Below, piece by piece: positions 17,580-25,051 of a stretch of 64,000 nt of DNA (position 1 is the stretch's first letter; every line of letters begins with the position of its first letter). Origin of the DNA: Pseudomonadota bacterium (GTDB lineage Bacteria > Pseudomonadota > Alphaproteobacteria > Rhizobiales > Xanthobacteraceae); NCBI GenBank assembly GCA_023404675.1, contig JAEYAW010000031.1:558001-622000 (forward strand). Direction: 5' to 3'. Below the pieces are notes generated by a model. It worked only from the letters and a program-made list of their open reading frames with translations, was not told the DNA's origin and did not search any database. A program made the translations under genes and the position numbers.

Positions 17580-18374
17580 CTATCCGGCGACGTCCGCCTT
17601 GGCGGGCTTGCGCAGCACCCATACCACTTCCATCGTGTTCTGGACCGACAGCTCCACTTCCAGATCGATATCGGGCCGCCGTGCAACGTAAGCGAACATT
17701 TCCATCATCGCCGGATAGTCCCAGCAGTGGAAATGGATGTTGGCACGCTCTGCCAGCATCTGCGCCTTCTTCGTGGCCGCCGCCCCGCCCTCCAGCTTGT
17801 CGACGAGATCGACCCACTCCTCGTAGTGGCCCTTGAGCGACCAGTCCGGCCCCTCCTCGTGATCGCGGATCAGATGCTCCAGCGGCGTGATCGTCCGATC
17901 CCTGTCGAACGTATAGCGCTTGTCCGGCAGCGCGAGGAAGGCAACGCCATTGGGGCGCAGCACGCGTGCCATCGACTTCAGCGCCCGGAAAGGATCCTCC
18001 ACGTGCTCCATCACGTGGTTGGCGATGATGAAATCCTCGCTCGCGGATTCGATCCCGCGCATGGATTCCAGATCGGTCACGATATCGGGCGCGCGGAAAT
18101 CCTCCAGCTCCGGAAAAGCCTTCTTCAGATCCTCGGCCGACATCATGTCGGCGTAGCGGACCTGCAGTGTCCAGGGCAGTTCCATACCCGCGTGCAAAGC
18201 TCCGAACTCGATGCCGCGCCCGGACAGATAATGCTCGGCCAGACTTTTACGGACACCGAACAGATCCAGTCGGGGCCGCCCGGTCGGCGAGAACAGATCG
18301 TCCTGGTCGGCGCCTTGCGGAGGGCTCGGCGCATAGAGCGACGTTTGCACGGTGGCTTTACTGAACAGTCCCAA
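17580..18374 (-). CDS. class I SAM-dependent methyltransferase
   Basis: 264 residues of the Methyltransf_11 type. The SAM-binding motif I is GRGIEFGALHAGM at about residues 53-65; the later blocks DFIIANHVMEHVEDPFRALKSMARVLRPNGVAFLALPDKRYTFD correspond to motif II and post-II and are typical of small-molecule or glycan methyltransferases. The IEFG form (with GALH) is seen in methyltransferases linked to polysaccharide or glycosyltransferase clusters. It lies 49 bases downstream of the GspC-like gene on the same strand and could share its transcript, but a link to secretion is not evident. Confidence 0.8.
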   Translation of the reverse strand: MGLFSKATVQTSLYAPSPPQGADQDDLFSPTGRPRLDLFGVRKSLAEHYLSGRGIEFGALHAGMELPWTLQVRYADMMSAEDLKKAFPELEDFRAPDIVTDLESMRGIESASEDFIIANHVMEHVEDPFRALKSMARVLRPNGVAFLALPDKRYTFDRDRTITPLEHLIRDHEEGPDWSLKGHYEEWVDLVDKLEGGAAATKKAQMLAERANIHFHCWDYPAMMEMFAYVARRPDIDLEVELSVQNTMEVVWVLRKPAKADVAG

Positions 18375-18423
18375 CTCTCGACCTCACTCGATCTGACGTC
18401 GTTCTCACGACAGCGACATCCGA

Positions 18424-19134
18424 TTACCGCCGCGGTGGCGGCGGCGTACGGGGCGGAAGGCGCGGCGGCAGCGCTTGAGCCGGAGCCTGCGGCGGCGCGG
18501 CGGCGGCCTGTGGCGGCGCGGCCGGAGGCGACGGTGCAGGCAATCCCGGCTGCGGCCCATCCTTCGAGGGTTCGAGCCGCTGCATCTCGATCGCCTCCAC
18601 GCTCGATCCCTTTGCAAGGGATGCGCTGCGGCTGCGCACCTCCCGCAGCACCCAGCCATTGTGCGATTCGCCGACGCGGAGCCGGATCGGCTCCTTGCTG
18701 CCGGCCTCCAGCAGGATTGCGATCCCCTCATCCTGCGCGGCGATGGTGCCGACCAGCGTCAGCGCCAGCTTGTCGGTCGCGGGCTGTGGGGGTGACGGCG
18801 CAGCAGCGGTGGGGGCCTGCGGCGTCGCGGGTGGCGCAGGCGGACGGCGCGAGGGCGAAAAGATCGGCCGATCCCGCGTCGCCGTCAGCGTGCTGAGCGG
18901 AATTTCCCAGAGCGGATTGCCGGACGGGGGCCGCGGCTCATTGCGCACACGCGGAGCCCCTGGCGTCGCCGTCGGGCCCGGTCGCAGTTCCACATCTGGC
19001 GCGGCGGGCTCGTCGAGAAGGTTCGATCCCTCGCGCGGCGTGGCCGCAAAAACTGCGGTTGCAGTCGCGGCGGCAAGCGCCGCCGCGATCACAGCCTCGC
19101 GCCAGATACGCCGGATCACTTGCTCTTTCGCCAC
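18424..19134 (-). CDS. type II secretion GspC-like (also annotated GspN) inner-membrane protein
   Basis: 236 residues. A basic N-terminus leads to one membrane segment at about 12-30. A proline-rich linker precedes a domain at about 120-190, LALTLVGTIAAQDEGIAILLEAG and GESHNGWVLREV, which has the layout of the homology region of GspC, the part that contacts the secretin. The PDZ domain of classical GspC is missing and is replaced by a Pro/Ala/Gln-rich tail to the end. It is the last gene of the gsp run and overlaps gspM by 19 bases. Family databases may call this GspN; I infer a GspC-type linking role from the homology-region pattern. Confidence 0.7.
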   Translation of the reverse strand: MAKEQVIRRIWREAVIAAALAAATATAVFAATPREGSNLLDEPAAPDVELRPGPTATPGAPRVRNEPRPPSGNPLWEIPLSTLTATRDRPIFSPSRRPPAPPATPQAPTAAAPSPPQPATDKLALTLVGTIAAQDEGIAILLEAGSKEPIRLRVGESHNGWVLREVRSRSASLAKGSSVEAIEMQRLEPSKDGPQPGLPAPSPPAAPPQAAAAPPQAPAQALPPRLPPRTPPPPRR

Positions 19135-19679
19135 TGACCAGACACTCCGAGAACCACGCGCAACCGCCCCGGCGCGGCTTCGTTGGCGGCCGACGCCTGC
19201 GGCATCTGTACGTCGAGCTGATCGATATACAGGAATGGCATCCCCGCCTCGATATCATAAATCAGCCTCTGCAAGGCGGGCTGATCGACCTCGAGGCTCA
19301 TCAGGAGCCCGACGAAACCGTCCTTGGCCTGCACGCCATCCACGTCCACCTGCGACGACTGCATGGTTCCGCCGACCTTCGTCACCGCCGCACCGATCCG
19401 CTGGAGCAACGAGGCTCCGGCGACCGTGACGGTCGGTCCTTCGAGGAACGGCGACCCGGTGCGCTCCAGCCCGTCCCCTGGACGATTGACCAGCGTCCGC
19501 CGGTCGCGAAGCTGGTCGAGCAGGTCCTCGCTTTCGCCGAGCGCGTGCCGCGCGTCGAGCGTGCTGGCGACGGATACCCAGATCGTCGCGGCGAACAACG
19601 GTATCAGCGTGGCGTAGACCACGACCGCGACAAGGCGCGAGCTGCCGAGCGAGCGGACGAATGATGGTTCCGATGTCAT
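19116..19679 (-). CDS. gspM: type II secretion system protein GspM
   Basis: 187 residues: short cytoplasmic N-terminus, one membrane segment at about 16-35 (LVAVVVYATLIPLFAATIWVSVA), a coiled stretch ESEDLLDQLRDRRTLV, and a periplasmic ferredoxin-like domain. Sequence conservation in GspM is low, so the call rests on topology and its place directly after the GspL gene, with which it overlaps by 4 bases. GspM binds GspL and helps form the inner-membrane platform. Confidence 0.8.
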   Translation of the reverse strand: MTSEPSFVRSLGSSRLVAVVVYATLIPLFAATIWVSVASTLDARHALGESEDLLDQLRDRRTLVNRPGDGLERTGSPFLEGPTVTVAGASLLQRIGAAVTKVGGTMQSSQVDVDGVQAKDGFVGLLMSLEVDQPALQRLIYDIEAGMPFLYIDQLDVQMPQASAANEAAPGRLRVVLGVSGQWRKSK

Positions 19680-20731
19680 TGCGTCACCACCATGCCCGGC
19701 TCCAGCCGCGCCTCGATGTGGAAACGGTCGCCGGGATCGGATGCCTGTCGGGTGGTCGGGGCAAAGAACGTCGCGCGGCGGAAATTCGGCGACTGCTCGA
19801 TCAGCCGGATCAGCGAAGGCGTATCGCGCGAAATGCCGATCACCTGCATCTTGTCGCCGGTGATGTGCAGTTCGGTCACGTAGGTGTTGTCGGGCAGCAC
19901 CCGCGAGAGCTGCTCCAGCACGATGGTCGCGGAGGGCGTCTCGTGCTTGCGCCGTTCCAGCACCTGCAACGCGGCGCGGTCCGGCGTTTCGGCCCCGGCC
20001 CGCATCGCGACCTGCACGCGGGCAATCTGTCCGGCGGCCTCGGCCCGCTGCTCTTCATAGTATCCGACGAGAAAGGTCGAGACCGCGAACGACAGCAGCG
20101 CCAGAACGGCGCTGACGGCCATGATCACCACCAGCGCCTTTGTGATCTGCGGCACGTTGAGGAAACGCTGCGCCTTGCGCTCGAATACCGTGATCCGGCC
20201 AGCCCCTTCTTCCTCGCCCTCCGTGGTGATGGCGACCGATGCGGGCTGATAGGCCAACGCGGCATCCACGTAGGACATCGCCGACGGGCGCGTGGTGACT
20301 GCGATCGAGGTGGAAATGCGGTCGCTTCCCAGCGGCGCCGAGGTGCCGCATCCGAAAACGGCATTGGCCGCCGTCCACGGCGTCAGCCTGTCGATCTGTG
20401 CGCGCACGATGCCTTCGAGGAAGTCGGCGGCCTGCGCCGGCAGTTCGATCGTGCGGAACAGAAAGTGCGAGGGCGACAGTTGGAGTTCGACGCGGCTGCC
20501 GCGCAGCATGGCCGCGATGCGCTCGGCCGCGAGCTTGCCGTCGGCATAGCCGATCGTGGCGTCCTTCGCCTCGCCCGCGCCGTCGGACTTCAACAGAAAG
20601 CTTCCGTCCGGCTGTTCGACGAGGCGCACAGCCTTTGGCGACACCAGCCGGTCCAGCCCATTGACGAGCCCGACCGCGATGCTGTTCGCCCAGGCCACGA
20701 ACAATGCGCCGATGGATCGCAGAAACTCCAT
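19676..20731 (-). CDS. gspL: type II secretion system protein GspL
   Basis: 351 residues. The N-terminal cytoplasmic part (about 30-170) has an actin-like fold signature as in GspL/PilM, including ELQLSPSHFLFRTIELPAQAADFLEGIVRAQIDRLTPW. A membrane segment lies near 195-220, then a PilN-like periplasmic part with VLEQLSRVLPDNTYVTELHITGDKMQVIGIS. GspL recruits the GspE ATPase to the platform. It overlaps gspM by 4 bases and begins 9 bases after gspK ends. Confidence 0.85.
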   Translation of the reverse strand: MEFLRSIGALFVAWANSIAVGLVNGLDRLVSPKAVRLVEQPDGSFLLKSDGAGEAKDATIGYADGKLAAERIAAMLRGSRVELQLSPSHFLFRTIELPAQAADFLEGIVRAQIDRLTPWTAANAVFGCGTSAPLGSDRISTSIAVTTRPSAMSYVDAALAYQPASVAITTEGEEEGAGRITVFERKAQRFLNVPQITKALVVIMAVSAVLALLSFAVSTFLVGYYEEQRAEAAGQIARVQVAMRAGAETPDRAALQVLERRKHETPSATIVLEQLSRVLPDNTYVTELHITGDKMQVIGISRDTPSLIRLIEQSPNFRRATFFAPTTRQASDPGDRFHIEARLEPGMVVTQ

Positions 20732-20740
20732 GTCCGTCTT

Positions 20741-21691
20741 TCAGCCTTTGCGGGGCGCCATGCGCGGGGCACTGGTGCCGATATTATCCCGGCGCGACAG
20801 CAAGCGATAGGGTTCCGCCCCGTCCGGGATCAGCAGGACGACGGCTTCGGTTTTCAGCTTGCGCCCGCTGCGATAGGTGATGTCGATCTGCATGCGGAAG
20901 GCTCGCGACGCTTCCAGCGTCACGGTGTCGTCGCCAAGGCCCGTCATGTCCGCCAGCGCTTTCGGATCGGCATTGCGCCCATCCCGCGCTGACAGGATGT
21001 TCTGCAGTTTCTCCGGCGTCATCTTTGGCAGCGCGCCGATCACCTGCGGTTCCGCATCGCGGATGTTGATCGATGGCTTGCCGTTGAACACCGTCACGAA
21101 CGGCATCATCTGAAGCGCCACCTGACGCGGCAGCCCGGCCACCAGCAGAAGTTCCTCGACATGCGCGAACGGGGCATGGCGCGGCAGGTAGGCCATCCCG
21201 GCATTCCTGTAGACAGTGGTTTCGGGATCGTCGTCCTCGGTCGCCCCCTTCAGCGGCGTGCGCCAGCCGATGATCCGGTCGGCCATCGTCGCCGCGTCCT
21301 CGTCGGCCACGCCAAATCCCATGACGAGGCCCGCCAGCATCTCCCGCGGCGCGGCGTTGAGATCGATCCGCGCCGCCTCGGAGACATAGCTCACCGAAAT
21401 CTGTGCCGGCCCGACGCGGCCGCTGAACGAGCCACGCGAGGGCCGGGCATCGTCGCCCGAGGCGAGGATGCTCTGCACCGCCAGTTCGATCGCAGCGGTC
21501 ATGGATGCCTCGTCCTGAACCCGGTCGGTCGAGCCTGCGACCGAAATGACCGTGTTGGTGGTGAAGACCGAATAGATCAGCACCAGCGCAGCAACCGCGG
21601 CCAATATCCACAGCACCGCGACGATGATGAATCCGCCCTCGGCGCGACGCGGCAACGATCCGGTGCAGCATCTGACTGGCGCCCGCGTCAT
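20741..21691 (-). CDS. gspK: type II secretion minor pseudopilin GspK
   Basis: 316 residues from the ATG at 21691. A prepilin leader RRAEGGFIIVAVLWILAAVAALVLIYSVF lacks Glu at +5, as GspK normally does. ARIDLNAAPREMLAGLVMGFG and ADPKALADMTGLG mark the alpha-helical, SAM-like insert that caps the pseudopilus tip. The frame upstream of the chosen start is antisense-like Arg/Gly-rich sequence. It overlaps gspJ by 4 bases. The prepilin peptidase encoded at 29505 would process it. Confidence 0.88.
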   Translation of the reverse strand: MTRAPVRCCTGSLPRRAEGGFIIVAVLWILAAVAALVLIYSVFTTNTVISVAGSTDRVQDEASMTAAIELAVQSILASGDDARPSRGSFSGRVGPAQISVSYVSEAARIDLNAAPREMLAGLVMGFGVADEDAATMADRIIGWRTPLKGATEDDDPETTVYRNAGMAYLPRHAPFAHVEELLLVAGLPRQVALQMMPFVTVFNGKPSINIRDAEPQVIGALPKMTPEKLQNILSARDGRNADPKALADMTGLGDDTVTLEASRAFRMQIDITYRSGRKLKTEAVVLLIPDGAEPYRLLSRRDNIGTSAPRMAPRKG

Positions 21692-22443
21692 TGCTGCGGC
21701 ACTGGCTGCTGCGGGGGCTGCGGCTGCGCCGGATTCTGGGCCTGCAGACGGCCGTCCTCGGCCTCCCCGCTGGCCAGGCACGGCGCGACGATCTTGGCGC
21801 GGACGCAGTTGGCGGCGACGTTGACATGCGGCTGAACGATCGTGGAGGCGGACACCACACGATCGGTCGCGGCATCGCGGACCTGCATACGGATCAGAGC
21901 CGGCAGCGCGGTCTGGTTCTGCCACTCCTCCTGCCACTGCCGGTCCGGTCCGGCATAGGAGAAGCTGACGCGATACGGCAGGCGGATCACCGGCACGGTG
22001 TCGCGGAACTGCATCGGGGCGTCGGCGGAGGTCGGGAGAAAGCGGGTCTGCTCGCGCACCAGCGCCAGCCCCTGCGCATCGGCCTTTTCCATCCAGCGCA
22101 CGATTTCGAGCCCCTGCTCGGCGTTCGGACCGAGCGCGGTGCGCACGAACGACACCGACAGCGGGGTGCCTTCGAACAGCGGCGTCTTGGTCGCCCCGTT
22201 CAGCGGAACGTATTCGATGGCGGCGAGATCGGCGGCGAGCCGGTCGAGCCCGACCGCAAGCCGGTCAAGCTGCTGCACCTTGGCCATGCCGCGATTCCAG
22301 TTCGGCATCCATTGCGACGTGACGGTGGCGAGCGCGGAGAGGATCAGCACCATCAGCACGGTGGCGACCATCACCTCGATCATGGTGAAGCCGCGCACGC
22401 CATTGCGCCGCCGTCGTCCGGACCGCCGGCGCGCGATCATCAT
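21688..22443 (-). CDS. gspJ: type II secretion minor pseudopilin GspJ
   Basis: 251 residues from the ATG at 22443, which overlaps the gspI stop in an ATGA. The class III leader RRRRNGVRGFTMIEVMVATVLMVLILSAL cleaves after G17 and keeps Glu at +5. The C-terminal 25 residues are Gln/Pro-rich and outside the family domain. GspJ joins GspI and GspK in the tip complex. Family length is usually about 200, so the tail is an addition. Confidence 0.87.
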   Translation of the reverse strand: MMIARRRSGRRRRNGVRGFTMIEVMVATVLMVLILSALATVTSQWMPNWNRGMAKVQQLDRLAVGLDRLAADLAAIEYVPLNGATKTPLFEGTPLSVSFVRTALGPNAEQGLEIVRWMEKADAQGLALVREQTRFLPTSADAPMQFRDTVPVIRLPYRVSFSYAGPDRQWQEEWQNQTALPALIRMQVRDAATDRVVSASTIVQPHVNVAANCVRAKIVAPCLASGEAEDGRLQAQNPAQPQPPQQPVPQQ

Positions 22444-22907
22444 GCGCCCCCTGCCGCCTGAACCAGCCGCACGGTCTCGACACGCGTCGACGCGCCGCGA
22501 AAGGTCTGCACCCGGATCACGATGGCCAGCGCCACCCATGTCGTGGGAGGCGTGTCGGCCCCGGCCTGCTGTTGCGACGACTGCTGTTGCGATGCCTGCT
22601 GTTGCGACGGCTGCTGAGGCGACGGCAGCTCGGAAATGTCCATGCGCCAGCGGTGACCGTCCATCTCGCCCGAAGTGCTTCCCGGCCTGAGCTGCGTGCG
22701 ATCGACCAGCCCCGCCATCAGTTGCTCGGCCATCGCCGCCGTGGTCAGCCGCTCCTCGATGGACCGGGTCGAGCGTACCGTGGTTGCGATCACCGATCCG
22801 ATAGCGGCAAGGCCAGCCGCCACCACCGCGAGCGCCACCAGCACCTCGATCAGCGTGAACCCGCGCGTCGCGGCGCGCTGCGAGCGGCTAGGCGTTCGGC
22901 CGGACAA
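22440..22907 (-). CDS. gspI: type II secretion minor pseudopilin GspI
   Basis: 155 residues. Prepilin leader RAATRGFTLIEVLVALAVVAAGLAAIGSV with cleavage after G16 and Glu at +5. The periplasmic part contains AAMAEQLMAGL and ends IVIRVQTFRGASTRVETVRLV. A Gln/Ser run made of a 15-base tandem repeat interrupts it at about residues 96-114, an unusual insertion for this family. It overlaps gspH by 20 bases and gspJ by 4. Confidence 0.87.
   Translation of the reverse strand: MSGRTPSRSQRAATRGFTLIEVLVALAVVAAGLAAIGSVIATTVRSTRSIEERLTTAAMAEQLMAGLVDRTQLRPGSTSGEMDGHRWRMDISELPSPQQPSQQQASQQQSSQQQAGADTPPTTWVALAIVIRVQTFRGASTRVETVRLVQAAGGA
22566..22625. repeat. 15-bp tandem repeat inside gspI
   Basis: The unit CTGCTGTTGCGAYGV begins at 22566, 22581 and 22596, with a degenerate fourth copy at 22611. 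On the coding strand each unit reads Ser-Gln-Gln-Gln-X, so copy number changes by slippage would keep the frame. Confidence 0.85.
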
Positions 22908-23394
22908 TTTCGACGCCTCCGGTGAGCCAGTTCACCCGCACCTCGTAGCGAAGACCGGAGCGAACGAAAGCGAGAACGCCGCCGCACGACATGCCCGACG
23001 GCAGAAAATCGATGGTGCCGCCGGTGCGCCGCTCGCCACATTTGTTCGCGAGCAGCGTATCGAGCACGACATCGGCAGGCAGTTGCATGGTACGTCCTGT
23101 CGCACCGGAGCGAATCGCGCGCTGCGCGGTCGACACCTGCGTGGCCACGATCTGCTGGCGATTGCGCGCGGCGTTGCGATCCATCTTGAGGATGGCGGCT
23201 GCCTCCACCGCATAAGCCTCCAGCCGCGCGCGCGACGTGCCGCGCGGGATGGCGGGCAGGATGATCGCCGCGAGCAGACCGATGATCGCCAGAACGCAGA
23301 CGATCTCGATCAGCGCGAAGCCGCGCTCGCCGGCACGCGCATCAGCGCCCGGAGACGATATCGGCTGCCGATCCTGAGCCACCTTCCTGACCAT
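22888..23394 (-). CDS. gspH: type II secretion minor pseudopilin GspH
   Basis: 168 residues from the ATG at 23394. The leader DARAGERGFALIEIVCVLAIIGLLAAIILPAI is a class III prepilin signal with Glu at +5. The C-terminal domain shows GTIDFLPSGMSCGGVLAF and ends YEVRVNWLTGGVEIV, matching GspH. The first 18 codons overlap the end of gspG by 53 bases in another frame; a GTG at 23382 is the only nearby alternative and overlaps as well. GspH links the tip complex to the GspG shaft. Confidence 0.85.
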   Translation of the reverse strand: MVRKVAQDRQPISSPGADARAGERGFALIEIVCVLAIIGLLAAIILPAIPRGTSRARLEAYAVEAAAILKMDRNAARNRQQIVATQVSTAQRAIRSGATGRTMQLPADVVLDTLLANKCGERRTGGTIDFLPSGMSCGGVLAFVRSGLRYEVRVNWLTGGVEIVRPNA

Positions 23395-23797
23395 CCGATC
23401 CAAGGGAATAAATCTCAAACGGCCCGTTCTGTCCGGGCGCGCGATAGATATAGGGCCGCGCCCACGGATCCTGCGGCACTGTGCCGCCGCGCAGATACGG
23501 CCCGTTCCAGCCGCCGCCGCTGCCCGGCCGCTGCACCAGCGCCGCAAGCCCCTCGCTGCTCGACGGATAGCGGCCCATGTCGAGGAAGAACAGATCGAGC
23601 GCACTGGAAAAACTTTCGATCTGGATTCTGGCGGCTTTCACCTTCGAGTCGGTGAGATAGTTGAGCACCCGCGGGCCGACCAGCGCCATGATCATGCCGA
23701 TGATGGTGATGACCACCAGAATCTCGACCAGCGTGAAACCGCCCTGCCCGCGCAGCGCGCGCGACCTGCGCCGCCGATGAACCTTTGTTGCAATCAT
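23342..23797 (-). CDS. gspG: type II secretion major pseudopilin GspG
   Basis: 151 residues. Leader RRRSRALRGQGGFTLVEILVVITIIGMIMALV with cleavage after G20 and Glu at +5. The C-terminal GspG signature is complete: GRYPSSSEGLAALVQRPG, GWNGPYLRGGTVPQDPWARPYIYRAPG and FEIYSLGSDGQEGGSGSAADI, which includes the calcium-binding loop. It forms the shaft of the periplasmic pseudopilus. Confidence 0.93.
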   Translation of the reverse strand: MIATKVHRRRRSRALRGQGGFTLVEILVVITIIGMIMALVGPRVLNYLTDSKVKAARIQIESFSSALDLFFLDMGRYPSSSEGLAALVQRPGSGGGWNGPYLRGGTVPQDPWARPYIYRAPGQNGPFEIYSLGSDGQEGGSGSAADIVSGR

Positions 23798-23841
23798 AAG
23801 AACCTTCGACCCGGACTTTCGAGATATCAGCTTGCGAGATA

Positions 23842-25047
23842 TCAGCCGACGATCTGGCTGACCGACATCAGCGCCGTCATGATGGACACTATCAGACCAC
23901 CGACGACAATGGAGATAAGAATAATGGCGGCCGGTCCCACGATGCCGACCAGCCTGTCAAGAGACCGTTGCAGTTTTGCTTCATAGAACTCGGCCACCCG
24001 TCCGGCCAGCATCGGCAATTGCCCGGTCTCATCGCCCAGTCGCAGCATGCGCGCCGCCATCGGCGGCAGCGTCTGGGCGAGCGAATCCGACAACTTCGCG
24101 CCGTGGCGCACGCGCTCGGCCGCCGTTTTCCAGTTCTCCGAATTGCCGGTGGTCGCCATCATGTCCACAAGGATGCGCAGCGTCGCCGTGAGGTTCACGC
24201 CGCTGCCGAGCAGCACCCCGAGATTCCGGCAGAACAGCGCCGTCTGATAGGACGTGATCAGCTCGCGGATAAAGGGAGGGCGCGACGCCAGCCGCTTGAG
24301 CGCCTGTCGCACGCTGGCCTGCCGCAGCAGAAGCCAGCCGACGAGAATCGCGACCGTGAGCGAGATCAGCACCGCGTCGGTGTTCTCGCGCAGGAAGGTG
24401 GAGAGCCCGAGGAAGAAGCCGACCATCGGATCGACCTTGGCGTTGAAGTCCTTCAGCACCGCCGCGAATTGCGGCAGCACGAAGAACGTGAAGAATGTCA
24501 GAACGATGGTCGCCGCCGACAGGATGAAGACCGGGTAGCGCATCGCATCGCGCAGCTTGCGCGACAGCGCTTCGGCGCGCGCTCGCTCGGAGGCGAGCAC
24601 GTCCAACACGTTGTCGAGCGAACCGGAGGCCTCGCCGACCCGGATCAGCGCCACATACATCGAGGGGAACAGGTCGGGATAGCGCGTCAGCGCCTCGGCG
24701 AAGCTCTCGCCGGACAGCACGCGGGAGCGGATTTCGGCCACCGTCGGCCGCAGCCGGCCGACATCGCGATCCTCCGCCAGCAGTTCCAGCGCATCGTTGA
24801 TGCGCGCGCCCGCGCGCAGCAGCAGCGCAAGGTCGCGGGTGAAGATGGTGACGTCTTCAGGGCGAGGCTTGTTGAAGATATCGAGCAACGACGACGAGCG
24901 TCTGGTTTCATCGAGCGCGGGATTGTCGACCAGCACAAGGCCGAGTTCGTCGATCCGCGCCGCCACCTCGCGCGCGTTCGCCGCGACGATGGCGCCGCTG
25001 ACCAGTTGGCCCGAGCCGTTCAGGGCCCGATAGCGGAAGCTTGGCAT
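23842..25047 (-). CDS. gspF: type II secretion inner-membrane platform protein GspF
   Basis: 401 residues, the normal length. Begins MPSFRYRALNGSGQLVSG as GspF proteins do. Two homologous T2SSF cytoplasmic domains lie near residues 65-190 and 265-385, with membrane segments near 170-195, 215-235 and 370-395. FPSMYVALIRVGEASGSLDNVL and LPPMAARMLRLGDETGQLPMLAGRVAEFYE are the paired family motifs. It follows gspE by 4 bases. Confidence 0.94.
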   Translation of the reverse strand: MPSFRYRALNGSGQLVSGAIVAANAREVAARIDELGLVLVDNPALDETRRSSSLLDIFNKPRPEDVTIFTRDLALLLRAGARINDALELLAEDRDVGRLRPTVAEIRSRVLSGESFAEALTRYPDLFPSMYVALIRVGEASGSLDNVLDVLASERARAEALSRKLRDAMRYPVFILSAATIVLTFFTFFVLPQFAAVLKDFNAKVDPMVGFFLGLSTFLRENTDAVLISLTVAILVGWLLLRQASVRQALKRLASRPPFIRELITSYQTALFCRNLGVLLGSGVNLTATLRILVDMMATTGNSENWKTAAERVRHGAKLSDSLAQTLPPMAARMLRLGDETGQLPMLAGRVAEFYEAKLQRSLDRLVGIVGPAAIILISIVVGGLIVSIMTALMSVSQIVG

Positions 25048-25051
25048 GGCT

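Noticed and set aside
22566..22625. Tandem repeat as a CRISPR array or phase-variable switch
   Set aside because: The unit is 15 bases with no spacers and lies in frame inside gspI, so unit changes would not switch the gene off.
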